From positions 1,383,883-1,447,882 of the forward strand of contig NC_020802.1 in the NCBI RefSeq assembly GCF_000153405.2: DNA of 64,000 bases, written 5' to 3'. Shown in pieces: positions 28,662-38,785 of this stretch. The notes below the pieces were generated by a model. It was not told the origin of the DNA, searched no databases, and saw only the letters and a list, made by a program, of their open reading frames with translations. The translations under genes and the position numbers were made by a program. The DNA comes from Psychromonas sp. CNPT3. GTDB taxonomy: Bacteria; Pseudomonadota; Gammaproteobacteria; Enterobacterales; Psychromonadaceae. Numbering within the stretch: position 1 is the stretch's first letter; each line of letters opens with the position of its first letter.

Positions 28662-29621
28662 ATGACTCAAGCTAAATTCGATACTACTTTTAAAACACAT
28701 TACCTGCGACCTAAACATTGGGGCTCTTGGTTTTTATTGTTTTTACTTTTTATTTTTAGTTATATTCCGGTGCGTTTACGTGATCGTTTTGCCGGCTTTA
28801 TTGCGTCTAAAATATACTCAAAAAAGTTTTTAAACAAACGTAAAAAAATTGCATTTATTAATATTGGTCTGTGCTTTCCAGAGTATACGGAGCAACAAAA
28901 AGATGAATTAATGCAAAAAAATATACGTGCATTATCACAAATAGCCCTTTCTTTGGGAGAACTTGCATTTCGTTCACGCCGGCATATATTAAACCGCGTT
29001 AATGTGATGGGAGAGCAACATATCATCGAGGCCGAACGTGCGGGCCAATCCATTATCTTTTTAGGGCCTCATTGCTATGGCCTTGATTATGCAGGAATTG
29101 GCGCGATCAACGCTGCAGGTTATTCGTTATCGAGTATGTTTAAAGATTATAACGATCCCATTTTCGATTGGTTTGTTACGCGTTACCGTACACGTTTTAT
29201 CGGACTGACTGGCCGAGGCACTTTATATCATCGCAGTGCAGGTTTTAAACCGGTACTTAAAGATCTGCGTAATAAAATTCATTTTTATTACTTACCTGAT
29301 GAAGATCATGGCAGAGAAAATAGCCTTTTCACCTCATTCTATGCAACACAAAAAGCGACGCTACCTGTATTAGGGCGGTTAACTAAACTCGGGCGCGCTG
29401 TGGTGATCCCTTTTTATACTTCATATAATGAAAAAACGGCGCAATACGATGTGTTTTTCCATGCGCCTTTAGAGGGCTTAGCCTCGGGTGATGAGTTACA
29501 AGATACACAAATCATGAGCGCAGCTATTGAACGCCTGATTGATGAAGATCGTAGTCAGTATATGTGGTCTCTTAAATTATTAAAAACGCGTCCTGAAGAG
29601 GGACTCGATATTTACAAATAA
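28662..29621 (+). CDS. lpxM: Lipid A secondary acyltransferase (LpxM/MsbB type)
   Basis: Adds a secondary acyl chain (myristoyl in E. coli) to Kdo2-lipid A at the inner membrane. 319 residues with an N-terminal membrane anchor at about 22-42. The HX4D catalytic motif reads HCYGLD. Other LpxM-like segments are KIHFYYLPDEDHG, ATQKATLPVLGRL and the C-terminal YMWSLKLLKTRPE, which match MsbB better than LpxL. The start ATG is preceded by AAAAGG. The gene lies 50 nt after ffs. Confidence 0.9.
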   Translation: MTQAKFDTTFKTHYLRPKHWGSWFLLFLLFIFSYIPVRLRDRFAGFIASKIYSKKFLNKRKKIAFINIGLCFPEYTEQQKDELMQKNIRALSQIALSLGELAFRSRRHILNRVNVMGEQHIIEAERAGQSIIFLGPHCYGLDYAGIGAINAAGYSLSSMFKDYNDPIFDWFVTRYRTRFIGLTGRGTLYHRSAGFKPVLKDLRNKIHFYYLPDEDHGRENSLFTSFYATQKATLPVLGRLTKLGRAVVIPFYTSYNEKTAQYDVFFHAPLEGLASGDELQDTQIMSAAIERLIDEDRSQYMWSLKLLKTRPEEGLDIYK

Positions 29622-29970
29622 TGCACGTCTAGCGATATCTATTGTCGCTAGGCATCACCACTCTTATTTCTATCCCTATCTATTCATATCGTCATTATCT
29701 TAAAGAGATAATATCAGCGCGCCAAATTGGAACCTTCTTCTGCTATTAAATTAAAATACGTGGATCCTACTTTGATGTTTTATAACGATGTTTTACGGAA
29801 AGTATCCATAACAAGGTGTTATGAACATTGTTTGTAACAAGGCTTAATAAAAACGTAGCGAGCGTTGTAACCAATGCAAAGGAAATGAGCCTTAACATTG
29901 GGTTGCCTAGGGCTACGCCAAGCGAAGCTTAATCGCGCATCTGATTTCTCTGATGCACTTTTTTAAAGGA
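29622..29970. other. Intergenic region between convergent lpxM and yciK
   Basis: 349 bases with no ORF of coding character. A small hairpin TAGCGA / TCGCTA lies about 10-30 nt past the lpxM stop (possible weak terminator). The rest holds short imperfect direct repeats (AACAAGG) and nothing I recognise. Confidence 0.45.
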
Positions 29971-30708
29971 TCACTGCGCGTTAATTCGTTGCCCTTGCAC
30001 GTGGATGCTATCATCACCTAATAAATAAAGGTAACTCGGCAAAATTTCAAACGCTGTTTTTAATGCATCTTTATCTTCTGCAGGATAAGCACTCGCGCGC
30101 ATCGCGGTGCGTGTTGCGCCCGGATTAATGGCATTAAAACGTAATGTGCTGTTTTCATATTCATCGGCAAGTAGTTGCATCATGCCCTCTGTCGCAAACT
30201 TAGAGACGCAATAGGCTCCCCAATAAGCACGACCTTTATTACCCACGCCTGAGGTGGTAAAAATAATGGACGCATGAGGCGCTTGTTGTAATAAAGGTAA
30301 TAACGACTTGGTTAGCAAAAAGGGCGCATTCACATTTACTTGCATTACGTTATCCCACATATCTTGCGGGATCTGCTCGAACGGGCCTAAGATACCTAAT
30401 TGACTCGCATTGTGAACCAGTGCATCTAAGTGCCCATATTCACGTTTAATGGTGTCGGCTAAATCAATATAATGCTGCTCTGTTGCACCTTGTAAATCTA
30501 AAGGCAGTATGGATGCTTGTGCTTTATTTAAGGCTTCAATGCTGTCGTAAACGCTTTCAAGTTTACTCAGCGTTTTACCGAGCAAAATCACGGTTGCACC
30601 TAATTTTGCGCTCTCGATTGCGAGGCTTTTACCAATGCCATCACCCGCGCCCGTGATCAATATCGTTTTTCCAATTAGCAGATCATCTTTACTTTTATAT
30701 GCTTTCAT
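29971..30708 (-). CDS. yciK: YciK-type short-chain dehydrogenase/reductase
   Basis: 245-residue classical SDR. NAD(P)-binding TGxxxGIG motif as TGAGDGIG (about 20-27), NNAG-equivalent HNAS, and the catalytic Tyr-x-x-x-Lys in GAYCVSKFATEGMM. The sequence is co-linear with E. coli YciK, including NPGATRTAMRASAYP. The substrate is unknown. It is divergent from sohB with topA beyond, the same gene set as E. coli yciK / sohB / topA, which supports orthology. The C-terminus is shorter than E. coli YciK by several residues. Confidence 0.9.
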   Translation of the reverse strand: MKAYKSKDDLLIGKTILITGAGDGIGKSLAIESAKLGATVILLGKTLSKLESVYDSIEALNKAQASILPLDLQGATEQHYIDLADTIKREYGHLDALVHNASQLGILGPFEQIPQDMWDNVMQVNVNAPFLLTKSLLPLLQQAPHASIIFTTSGVGNKGRAYWGAYCVSKFATEGMMQLLADEYENSTLRFNAINPGATRTAMRASAYPAEDKDALKTAFEILPSYLYLLGDDSIHVQGQRINAQ

Positions 30709-30843
30709 TAATGTTCTCTTTAGCCTTTTTAGAAAATAGAGACGAATATTAACTTTTTTTTTACAAAAAACTCAAACTCTTTTGTATCAAAGCGTAGTTT
30801 TTGTCATGATAGTCGTTATTATTTTTAATTTTTAGGTGATATT

Positions 30844-31893
30844 GTGGAATTTCTTTTTGATTTTGGTCTATTTTTAGCAAAAGCGGTAACGATTGTTGTC
30901 GCGATAATAGCCGTGATTGGTACGGTGGTCGCATTAGGCAGTAAGCAAAAAAGTAAAAAAGGAGATCTTGAAGTGATTGATCTCTCACAGCAACTTGAAG
31001 ATACACAAAAGTGTCTTGAAGAGCAGTTATTATCGGATGCCGAGTTAAAGTCTCGTCATAAAGCGCAAAAGAAAGAAGCGAAGCTTAAAAAATCAACGTT
31101 GAAAAAAAGAGCGAAGAAAGGCGATTTTGAAGCACCAGAGGCGCAACTTTACGTTATCGACTTTAAAGGAAGTATTGATGCCAAAGAGGTATCTTCTTTA
31201 CGTGAAGAGATCAGCGCCATTTTAAGCGTTGCAAGTGCACAAGATGAGGTTTTCGTACGTTTAGAGAGTGGCGGAGGTATGGTGCATGGTTATGGACTTG
31301 CAGCATCACAATTACAACGTTTAAAAGACAATAATATCTCTTTAACGATATCGGTGGATAAAGTGGCCGCCAGTGGTGGTTATATGATGGCCTGTATTGC
31401 TGATAAAATTATAGCTGCTCCCTTTGCCATTTTGGGATCTATTGGCGTTATCGCGCAGATCCCCAACTTTAATAAACTATTAAAAAAACACGACATTGAA
31501 TTTGAACAATTGACGGCGGGGCAATATAAACGTACCTTGACCATGTTTGGTGAGAATGACGACTTAGGAAGAGATAAGTTTAAGCAGGAATTGCAAGAAA
31601 CACATGATTTATTCAAACAGTTTGTCAGTCAACATCGTCCTAATTTAGACATGGAAAAGATTGCAACGGGCGAACATTGGTATGGTTTACAAGCTATCGA
31701 ACTGGACTTAATTGATAAAATTCAGACCAGTGATGACTATCTAATGCAACAGTTAGGTAAGCGTCATGTGGTACAAATTAAGTACAGTAAGCATAAAAAA
31801 CTAACCGAAAAATTTGGTCACGCAGCGAGCCTCGCATTGGAAAATAGTTTGTTAAAACTAATGCAAGTTAACCTAAAAAACTTCATCAAGTAA
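30844..31893 (+). CDS. sohB: SohB, inner-membrane S49 peptidase
   Basis: Serine peptidase related to SppA, thought to act on membrane or periplasmic peptides. 349 residues, identical in length to E. coli SohB. N-terminal membrane segment about 9-31 (LAKAVTIVVAIIAVIGTVVAL), a basic linker (KLKKSTLKKRAKKG), then the S49 domain with nucleophile Ser in KVAASGGYMMAC and Lys in TAGQYKRTLT. GTG start at 30844 after TTAGGTG. Followed by a strong terminator. Confidence 0.93.
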   Translation: MEFLFDFGLFLAKAVTIVVAIIAVIGTVVALGSKQKSKKGDLEVIDLSQQLEDTQKCLEEQLLSDAELKSRHKAQKKEAKLKKSTLKKRAKKGDFEAPEAQLYVIDFKGSIDAKEVSSLREEISAILSVASAQDEVFVRLESGGGMVHGYGLAASQLQRLKDNNISLTISVDKVAASGGYMMACIADKIIAAPFAILGSIGVIAQIPNFNKLLKKHDIEFEQLTAGQYKRTLTMFGENDDLGRDKFKQELQETHDLFKQFVSQHRPNLDMEKIATGEHWYGLQAIELDLIDKIQTSDDYLMQQLGKRHVVQIKYSKHKKLTEKFGHAASLALENSLLKLMQVNLKNFIK

Positions 31894-31917
31894 CTGGCTA
31901 TTTTTTAAACTAAAAGC

Positions 31918-31946
31918 CAAGCCAAGTAGTCTTTACTTGGCTTTTT
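31918..31946 (+). terminator. Rho-independent terminator of sohB
   Basis: AGCCAAGTA / TACTTGGCT stem (9 bp, 5-nt loop) followed by TTTTT, 25 nt after the sohB stop. Confidence 0.85.
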
Positions 31947-32104
31947 CTATAAAAAGTAGCCATTATTGAAAATAAAAGTTGCTATTTTAGGGCTGTTTGG
32001 CGTATATAAAAAAGAATTACCTATTATATTTAATAGATGAATGAAAAATATATACCCTTTGTGGTATAACCCCTCCCATTATGACTATTAGGGTTACAAG
32101 AATT

Positions 32105-34762
32105 ATGAGCAAATCTCTTGTTATTGTAGAATCACCTGCAAAAGCAAAAACCATCAATAAATATCTTGGTAATGATTTTATTGTAAAATCAAGTGTTGGG
32201 CATATTCGAGATCTACCAACGAGCGGTAGCGCATCGAAAAAGTTAGAAGCCAAGAAGAAAAAATCATTGGCTGGCATGACCCCCGCTAAAAAAGAAAAAG
32301 AGAAAGCCAAGCGCGCACAAGAAGCCTTGGTGACGCGTATGGGTATTGACCCAAATAATGATTGGAAAGCGCATTATGAGATTTTGCCGGGCAAAGAAAA
32401 AGTAGTCGCCGAATTGCAGAAACTTGCTAAAGATGCTCCAACTATCTATCTCGCAACCGATTTGGATAGAGAGGGAGAGGCAATCGCTTGGCATTTACGT
32501 GAGATTTTAGGTGGCGATGCAAGTAAATATCAACGTGTTGTTTTTAATGAGATCACAGAAAGTGCTATCAAAGAAGCCTTTAAAAATCCCACTGAATTAA
32601 ATATTGATGGCGTCAATGCACAGCAAACACGTCGTTTTTTAGATAGACTTGTTGGTTTTATGGTGTCACCACTACTTTGGAAAAAAGTAGCGCGTGGATT
32701 ATCGGCCGGGCGCGTGCAATCTGTTGCAGTGCGCTTATTGGTTGAACGTGAACGATTGATCAAGGCATTTGAACCTGATGAGTATTGGGATCTGCATGCG
32801 CAGACACAAACTCAAGATAAAACAGATTTACATTTAGAAGTTTTTAAAGAAGACGGTAAAGCATTTAAACCGACGACGCATACGCAAACGATGCACGCTT
32901 TTGATGTATTGAAAGACGCGAAATATCGTTTAGTGTCTCGTGAAGATAAGCCGACAAAAAGTAAAGCAAGTGCACCTTTTATCACCTCAACATTACAACA
33001 AGCAGCCAGTACTCGCTTAAGTTTTGGTGTAAAGAAAACCATGATGCTAGCGCAGCGTTTGTATGAAGCCGGTTATATTACCTATATGCGTACGGACTCT
33101 ACAAATTTAAGTAAAGAAGCGGTAGCTTCTGCCCGCGATTATATTGCGAGCGAATTTGGCGCTAACTATCTACCTGAAAATGCGGTGGTATTTTCGAGTA
33201 AATCGGGTGCTCAAGAGGCGCATGAAGCGATACGCCCATCAGATGTAAATCAACTTTCTGCGTTATTAAACGGTGTCGATAAAGATGCGATGCGCCTTTA
33301 TGATCTTATTTGGCGACAATTTCTTGCCTGTCAAATGTTACCCGCTCTTTATGATGCGAGTACGTTAGTGGTCGAAGCCGCTAATTATCAATTACGCGCT
33401 AAAGGCCGAACGTTGCGTTTTGCGGGTTGGACAAAAGCGCAGCCTGTCGCAAAAAGTAAAGTTGATGACGTGCACTTACCGGATATGAAAATAGGGGAAT
33501 TGTTAAACCTTATTGAACTTGAGCCAAAACAACACTTTACAAAACCTGCTCCGCGTTTTACGGAAGCTGCATTAGTTAAAGAGCTTGAGAAAAAAGGCAT
33601 TGGCCGTCCATCTACTTATGCGAGTATCATTTCTACGATACAAGATCGTGGCTACGTAAGAGTCGATAAACGTCGTTTTTATGCGGTGAAAATGGGCGAA
33701 ATTGTCAGTGATCGTTTAAGTGAAAATTTTGTAGAATTAATGAGTTATGATTTTACTGCGCAAATGGAAGCAGATTTAGACGCCATTGCCGAAGGTAAAA
33801 TGAATTGGAAAAAACAACTAGATCGCTTTTATAAAGGCTTAACCTCTTTACTCGATAAAGCGGGACTGCCTGAAGATGAGGGCGGCATGCGCCTTAATGA
33901 GCCGGTTGAGATCCCTGAAGTACATTGTCCAACCTGTGAACGTCCTATGGGTATTCGCACTGCATCAACGGGCGTGTTTTTAGGTTGCTCTGGTTATGCC
34001 TTGCCACCTAAAGAGCGTTGTAAGACGACAATCAATTTAGTGGATGGCGAAGAAGTTGAAGATCTGCTTCTTTGTGAAGATGCTGAGACAGTCGCATTAA
34101 TGGCGAAAAAACGTTGCCCTAAATGTAATATGGCAATGGACAGCTACCTTATTGATGAAAAACGCAAATTACATGTGTGTGGTAATAACCCATTATGTGA
34201 AGGTCACCTTGTTGAAATGGGCGAGTTTAAAATCAAAGGTTATGACGGTCCGCTAGTTGAGTGTGATAAGTGTGGCAATGATATGCAGCTTAAAGATGGT
34301 CGCTTTGGTAAATATATGGGTTGCACTAATGAAGAGTGTAAAAATACCCGTAAAATATTACGCAGCGGTGAAGTTGCACCACCAAAAGAAGATCCTGTGC
34401 ACTTAGAAGAGTTAAGTTGTGAGCAAAGTGATGCTTACTTTATCTTACGTGATGGCGCTGCCGGTCTCTTTATGGCCGCTAACACCTTCCCTCGCTCACG
34501 TGAAACTCGCGCCCCTAAAGTGGCAGAGTTAGTGCGCTTTAGAGATCGCATCTCTTCTAAATTTTATTATTTAGCCGATGCGCCACAAAAAGATCCTGCT
34601 GGTAATCTTGCTGTTATCCGTTACAGTCGTAAAAACAAAGAGCAGTACGTTATGACAGAAATCGATAAAAAAGCCACCGGATGGACGGCTAAATTTATTG
34701 ATGGAAAATGGGTCGAAGAGCAAACTAAAAAACGCGTCGTGAAGAAAAAGAAAGACGCATAA
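32105..34762 (+). CDS. topA: DNA topoisomerase I
   Basis: Type IA topoisomerase relaxing negative supercoils. 885 residues from the ATG at 32105, chosen because the family starts [18 protein letters not shown]; an upstream in-frame ATG at 32081 is less likely. Toprim domain at the N-terminus with [10 protein letters not shown], active-site Tyr in [11 protein letters not shown], and at least three C-terminal zinc-ribbon domains with Cys pairs (CPTCERP ... CSGY...C; CPKC ... CGNNPLC; CDKC ... CTNEEC). The C-terminus is Lys-rich. Terminated by a clean hairpin. Confidence 0.97.
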   Translation: MSKSLVIVESPAKAKTINKYLGNDFIVKSSVGHIRDLPTSGSASKKLEAKKKKSLAGMTPAKKEKEKAKRAQEALVTRMGIDPNNDWKAHYEILPGKEKVVAELQKLAKDAPTIYLATDLDREGEAIAWHLREILGGDASKYQRVVFNEITESAIKEAFKNPTELNIDGVNAQQTRRFLDRLVGFMVSPLLWKKVARGLSAGRVQSVAVRLLVERERLIKAFEPDEYWDLHAQTQTQDKTDLHLEVFKEDGKAFKPTTHTQTMHAFDVLKDAKYRLVSREDKPTKSKASAPFITSTLQQAASTRLSFGVKKTMMLAQRLYEAGYITYMRTDSTNLSKEAVASARDYIASEFGANYLPENAVVFSSKSGAQEAHEAIRPSDVNQLSALLNGVDKDAMRLYDLIWRQFLACQMLPALYDASTLVVEAANYQLRAKGRTLRFAGWTKAQPVAKSKVDDVHLPDMKIGELLNLIELEPKQHFTKPAPRFTEAALVKELEKKGIGRPSTYASIISTIQDRGYVRVDKRRFYAVKMGEIVSDRLSENFVELMSYDFTAQMEADLDAIAEGKMNWKKQLDRFYKGLTSLLDKAGLPEDEGGMRLNEPVEIPEVHCPTCERPMGIRTASTGVFLGCSGYALPPKERCKTTINLVDGEEVEDLLLCEDAETVALMAKKRCPKCNMAMDSYLIDEKRKLHVCGNNPLCEGHLVEMGEFKIKGYDGPLVECDKCGNDMQLKDGRFGKYMGCTNEECKNTRKILRSGEVAPPKEDPVHLEELSCEQSDAYFILRDGAAGLFMAANTFPRSRETRAPKVAELVRFRDRISSKFYYLADAPQKDPAGNLAVIRYSRKNKEQYVMTEIDKKATGWTAKFIDGKWVEEQTKKRVVKKKKDA

Positions 34763-34769
34763 TCATTAA

Positions 34770-34797
34770 AGCAAGGGTTCCCCCCTTGCTTTTTTTT
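34770..34797 (+). terminator. Rho-independent terminator of topA
   Basis: AGCAAGGG / CCCTTGCT stem (8 bp, 5-nt loop) followed by an eight-T run. Confidence 0.92.
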
Positions 34798-35031
34798 GAT
34801 CTAAATTATGTGAAACGAGCGATATCGGATATACAAGTATTCACATTTAAACTCAGCTGGGTGGTTGTTGGATATCTTTGCTCAGTAGTGCATCTTTAAA
34901 AGCCGATAAACGACATTGCTAAAATAGAGCTTGGTGTTAATCATTGATAAATAACCTAAAGCGTTAAACTTAATGTGTTTGAAAGGTTTATTCTTTTTTG
35001 GTTTTTAGAGTGAAAATATATCCTTGCTGGC
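34798..35031. other. Intergenic spacer between topA and truA
   Basis: Part of a 322-base gap. Nothing recognised besides the topA terminator at its left end and the truA promoter at its right end. Confidence 0.4.
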
Positions 35032-35060
35032 TTTGCATCTGCGATGATCCTCGGTATAAT
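35032..35060 (+). promoter_or_regulatory. Sigma-70 promoter for the truA-folC-dedD-cvpA cluster
   Basis: -35 TTTGCA (4 of 6), 17-bp spacer and a perfect -10 TATAAT (35055-35060). Transcription would start near 35067, just before the truA ATG at 35085. Confidence 0.55.
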
Positions 35061-35084
35061 TTGTAAATTTTTAGGATAGAAGTA

Positions 35085-35870
35085 ATGCGTATAGCACTGG
35101 GTATTGAATATGATGGTACTGCCTACTATGGATGGCAACGTCAAAAAGATGTTATTTCAGTACAAGAAGAGCTGGAAAAGGCGCTTTCTATTGTGGCTAA
35201 CCATAGCGTAAGGGTCAATTGTGCTGGGCGAACGGATGCTGGCGTACATGGCACAGGGCAAGTAATACACTTTGATACGCAGGCTGTGCGTAATGACGTT
35301 GCTTGGACATTAGGGATCAATGCGAATTTACCCAAAGACATTGCCGTGCGTTGGTGCAAACATGTTGATGATAGTTTTCATGCGCGTTTTAGCGCAACTG
35401 CTCGCAGGTATCGTTATATTATTTATAATCACGTACTACGTCCCGGTATATTAAATAGCGGACTAAGTCATTATCATCATCTCTTAGATGCAGACAAAAT
35501 GCATCAAGCGGGACAATTTATCGTGGGAACCCATGACTTCACCTCTTTTAGAGCATTACATTGCCAAGCAAATACCCCGGTACGCAGTATTCATAGTTTA
35601 AATGTCACGCGTCGTGCTGATTTTATTATTATTGATATTAAAGCCAATGCGTTTTTACATCATATGGTGCGTAACATAGCAGGTAGCTTAATTGAAATCG
35701 GGCAAGACAATCAAAAAGTGGATTGGTTAATGACCTTACTTGAGTATAAAAATAGGGCGAGAGCGGCTGCAACCGCTAAACCCGGTGGTTTATATTTAGT
35801 TGAAGTCGATTACCCGAGCCAATATGAAATACCGCGACCTGCATTAGGCCCATTATTTTTAGAGATGTGA
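35085..35870 (+). CDS. truA: tRNA pseudouridine(38-40) synthase
   Basis: Isomerises uridines 38-40 in the anticodon arm of many tRNAs. 261 residues. Catalytic Asp in [16 protein letters not shown] (about residue 52), [12 protein letters not shown] at the N-terminus and [13 protein letters not shown] near residue 190. The reading frame ends (TGA at 35868-35870) just before folC, with no accD or dedA between, unlike E. coli or Vibrio. Confidence 0.96.
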   Translation: MRIALGIEYDGTAYYGWQRQKDVISVQEELEKALSIVANHSVRVNCAGRTDAGVHGTGQVIHFDTQAVRNDVAWTLGINANLPKDIAVRWCKHVDDSFHARFSATARRYRYIIYNHVLRPGILNSGLSHYHHLLDADKMHQAGQFIVGTHDFTSFRALHCQANTPVRSIHSLNVTRRADFIIIDIKANAFLHHMVRNIAGSLIEIGQDNQKVDWLMTLLEYKNRARAAATAKPGGLYLVEVDYPSQYEIPRPALGPLFLEM

Positions 35871-35872
35871 AT

Positions 35873-37135
35873 ATGCAAAAAGATTTAACGCAGTGGTTAG
35901 ATAAGATCATGAAATTGCATCCCTGTGAAATTGAGTTAGGACTTGAGCGTATTACGCAAGTGGGCGAACGTTTAAAGGTCATTAATTTTGATGCAAAAGT
36001 GATCACCGTTGCCGGTACCAATGGTAAAGGGACGACCTGTGCTTTTTTAGAAGAAATATTGAGTGAAGCGGGTTATAAAGTGGGCGTTTATAGCTCTCCT
36101 CATATTTTAGCCTATACTGAGCGACTACGGATAGCGCATAATGAGTTAACAGAGCAAGCGCATTGCTTAGCTTTTGAGCAAGTTGAAGCGCATCGAGGCG
36201 ATATTTCATTAAGTTATTTCGAGTATGTTACTTTGGCGTGTTTAATTTTACTTAAGCAGGCGCAATGTGATTTTATTATTCTTGAGGTAGGTTTAGGTGG
36301 CCGCTTAGATGCCACTAATATGGTGAACTCTGATATTAGCGTGGTAACGACCATTGCGATTGATCATGTTGACTGGTTAGGTGATGATCGAGAGAAAATA
36401 GGATTTGAAAAAGCCGGTGTTTTTAGATCTCAAAAAATAGCGATTTGTGGCGAATTAGATGCGCCACAGTCATTGCGTGATCATGCTAAAAATATTGGAT
36501 CTGAGATCCGTTATGCAGATGAAGATTTTAGTTACATTGAAAATCAAGATAGTTGGCAATGGTCCGGAAAAACAGGCTTGCAAGGTTTACAAAAAACATT
36601 AATGCCAATGCAAAATGCAAGTACGGCTTTAGCGGTTATTGAAGCATTACAATTGGGCATTAATGATGCCATTTTACGCAAAGCGATTGGCAGTGCGCAT
36701 CTTGCAGGGCGATTGCAACGCGTCGCACAAGACTCTAATATTGAAACGTACCTTGATGTTGCGCATAACCCGGAGTCTGCGCAGTATTTAAGTGCACAAA
36801 TAAAAAAAATAGTGCAAGAAAAAGCAATAGATTGCCGCGTCTTTGCTATTGTTGGTATGCTCGAAGATAAAGACATCGTAGGCACGTTTAATGCGTTTGC
36901 CGTGCAACTAGATGAATTACATATGATTTCATTAGATTGTCCTCGGGGAGCTTCAGCGCAAACATTGTTAACACATTTTGAGTCAAGTCAGTTAGAGAGT
37001 GCAACTGTAAATTGTCATAAAAATATTGAGCTTGCGTATCAAAGTGTGTTAAAAAGAGCACAAAAGACAGATCTTATTATAATTTTCGGATCCTTTTATA
37101 CGGTTTCCGATTTTCTAACTTACAGACAAGGATAA
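35873..37135 (+). CDS. folC: Dihydrofolate synthase / folylpolyglutamate synthase
   Basis: Mur-ligase-fold enzyme that adds glutamate to dihydropteroate and folates. About 420 residues. P-loop TNGKGTTCAFLEEIL, YSSPHILAYTERLRI, GLGGRLDATN and DVAHNPESAQ (second-domain motif) are all present. I prefer the ATG at 35873; a GTG at 35867 overlaps the truA stop but has no properly spaced ribosome-binding site. Tightly linked to truA and, 3 nt downstream, to dedD. Confidence 0.95.
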   Translation: MQKDLTQWLDKIMKLHPCEIELGLERITQVGERLKVINFDAKVITVAGTNGKGTTCAFLEEILSEAGYKVGVYSSPHILAYTERLRIAHNELTEQAHCLAFEQVEAHRGDISLSYFEYVTLACLILLKQAQCDFIILEVGLGGRLDATNMVNSDISVVTTIAIDHVDWLGDDREKIGFEKAGVFRSQKIAICGELDAPQSLRDHAKNIGSEIRYADEDFSYIENQDSWQWSGKTGLQGLQKTLMPMQNASTALAVIEALQLGINDAILRKAIGSAHLAGRLQRVAQDSNIETYLDVAHNPESAQYLSAQIKKIVQEKAIDCRVFAIVGMLEDKDIVGTFNAFAVQLDELHMISLDCPRGASAQTLLTHFESSQLESATVNCHKNIELAYQSVLKRAQKTDLIIIFGSFYTVSDFLTYRQG

Positions 37136-37138
37136 TTT

Positions 37139-37765
37139 GTGACTTCTCAGTTTAAAAATAGGCTAGTCGGCGTCACTATTTTAGTGGCCTCCGTGGTGAT
37201 ATTTTTACCGTCTATTATTGATGGAAAAAAAACGACTTATGAAGATGAATTTGTGTCGACACCCATCAAGCCTCCGTTTAAAAAGCATCGTCAAGAAATA
37301 GATACAAAACAAATGCAAGAGACGTTGAACGCTAACACTACGCAGGATGCGGAAAATAATAAAAGCGCAGAGCATTGGGAAATAATTGAGGTTGCAGCGC
37401 CACTGACTATTAGCAACGAGGATAAATCCAAGGTTAATAAAATTGTTAAGGTCGATAAAAAACCCATTAAAGTGCATAAAAAAGTCGTCGCGACGAAAAA
37501 AACAATTAAGGCTGCAAAAGTGGCGTGGACTATTCAACTGGGTGCTTTTCAAAATGCAGTTAATATCAATATTTTATTGAAAAAATTAAACAAAGCAGGC
37601 TTTCAAGCACATACGATACCAAGGTTTGTGGTCGATGGGCAGTTGACGCGTATCTTTGTGGGCCCACATGTATCAAAAGATGTTTTGAAACGTAAATTGC
37701 CGGCGCTTAGAAAGTTGACTAATCTACAAGGGAAATTGCTCCCATTTAATGCTGTTAACCCTTAA
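37139..37765 (+). CDS. dedD: DedD-type SPOR-domain cell-division protein
   Basis: 208 residues. N-terminal membrane segment about 8-26 (VGVTILVASVVIFLPSII), a charged periplasmic linker with many Lys, and a C-terminal SPOR domain (WTIQLGAFQNAVNINILLKKL ... GQLTRIFVGPHVSKD) that binds denuded peptidoglycan glycans at the septum. GTG start three bases after the folC stop, so translationally coupled. Position between folC and cvpA matches E. coli dedD. The linker is low in conservation, as usual. Confidence 0.88.
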   Translation: MTSQFKNRLVGVTILVASVVIFLPSIIDGKKTTYEDEFVSTPIKPPFKKHRQEIDTKQMQETLNANTTQDAENNKSAEHWEIIEVAAPLTISNEDKSKVNKIVKVDKKPIKVHKKVVATKKTIKAAKVAWTIQLGAFQNAVNINILLKKLNKAGFQAHTIPRFVVDGQLTRIFVGPHVSKDVLKRKLPALRKLTNLQGKLLPFNAVNP

Positions 37766-37823
37766 ACTTGGGGTCGGTTAAATTAAAGTGTCGTCTTCGG
37801 CGCATCATCGTTAAAGGAACATC

Positions 37824-38318
37824 ATGAATTGGATTGATATCGCCATTCTCGGCATAATAGGATTTTCTGCATTAATCAGTTTAATGCGTGGCTTCACTAA
37901 AGAAGCTATCTCTTTAGTAACTTGGTTTTGTGCTTTTTTTATTGCCAGTAATTTCTATCTTGAAGTGGCGGTTTATTTAACACAGTTACAAGATGCCATC
38001 GTACGTAATACGGTTGCCGTCGCCATTTTATTTATCTCGGTTTTATTATTAGGTGCACTTGTTAATTACATCGTGAACCGTTTAGTAGCGGTAACAGGAC
38101 TGTCGGGGACCGATCGTTTATTAGGGGTTTTATTTGGTGCTATCAGAGGCGTTCTCGTCGTCAGTGCGCTACTCTTCTTTATTGATTCGTTTACCTCGTT
38201 TAATGAAGCACCTTGGTGGAAAAAGTCAGAACTCATCCCTGAATTTGGTATTATCATTGAGTGGTTTTTTGAGCATTTAGAGAGTTCATCAAGTTTTTTA
38301 AGTCAGTTTAATAAATAA
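37824..38318 (+). CDS. cvpA: CvpA family inner-membrane protein
   Basis: 164 residues with four hydrophobic helices; starts [23 protein letters not shown]-like as CvpA does, followed by GFTKEA and the [18 protein letters not shown] segment typical of the family. Needed for colicin V export and bile tolerance in enterobacteria; the molecular role is unclear. It lies immediately upstream of purF as in E. coli, but with an unusually long 467-nt gap here. Confidence 0.92.
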   Translation: MNWIDIAILGIIGFSALISLMRGFTKEAISLVTWFCAFFIASNFYLEVAVYLTQLQDAIVRNTVAVAILFISVLLLGALVNYIVNRLVAVTGLSGTDRLLGVLFGAIRGVLVVSALLFFIDSFTSFNEAPWWKKSELIPEFGIIIEWFFEHLESSSSFLSQFNK

Positions 38319-38319
38319 A

Positions 38320-38352
38320 GAATAGAATAATAGAATAATAGAATAATAGAAT
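38320..38352 (+). repeat. 8-bp microsatellite after cvpA
   Basis: About 3.5-4 copies of AGAATAAT in tandem, directly following the cvpA stop. Intergenic, so no protein consequence; a candidate for length variation between strains. Confidence 0.8.
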
Positions 38353-38404
38353 GATGCTGCGTTTCCTTTTTCTTTGAAATGTGAAACTCAAAAGTAGCAT
38401 CATT
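38350..38404 (+). terminator. Long hairpin downstream of cvpA
   Basis: AATGATGCT ... AGCATCATT (9 bp) with an inner GTTTC / GAAAC pairing. It may terminate the truA-cvpA transcript, but only a loose T stretch follows. Confidence 0.4.
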
Positions 38405-38475
38405 AGCGCTTTTAACTAAGACCGCGTAAGATAGGCCAATAAATTGCTGGAAAATTTTAGAATACTCTTTAAATG

Positions 38476-38607
38476 ATACCAATGGAATGAATTAAGTGTT
38501 CATGTATTACTCAGGAAAAATTAGCGCTAACAAGGCGTGATTTATGACAACGCTGGTAGGGATAATTTTTCCAGCAAGACGGAACACTTTTATAACTCTT
38601 TTGGTAT
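38476..38607 (-). repeat. MITE-like repeat, copy C (inverted, internally deleted)
   Basis: 132 bp in the opposite orientation to copies A and B. Inverted ends are clear: ATACCAATGGAATGAATTAAG on the left without its last base is the family end, and CTCTTTTGGTAT is the other end. Relative to copy A, about 29 bp around TTTTGAAGTGAGAACAAC are absent. Lies between cvpA and purF. Confidence 0.8.
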
Positions 38608-38706
38608 TAGTAGAAATTAATGACGCATTCAAGCGTACATCTCGATATATAAGCATGATCAACCAATTTTAATTTAAAAAATAAGTAGAATTGAAACATA
38701 TATTAA

Positions 38707-38743
38707 TGTTATTGCGACAAAGATCGATTCAGGCGCAATAACA
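38707..38743 (+). promoter_or_regulatory. Hairpin in the purF leader
   Basis: Perfect 10-bp inverted repeat TGTTATTGCG / CGCAATAACA with a 17-nt loop, ending 42 nt before the purF start codon. No PurR-box-like ACGCAAACGTTTGCGT sequence is visible nearby. Could be an operator or an RNA element; function unknown. Confidence 0.4.
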
Positions 38744-38785
38744 GCAGAAAAGATTCATTAACTATCAAAAGAAAGGCGTGTATCT

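Noticed and set aside
38640-38785. PurR operator before purF
   Set aside because: No sequence resembling ACGCAAACGTTTGCGT; the nearest CGCATTCAAGCG shows only weak similarity.
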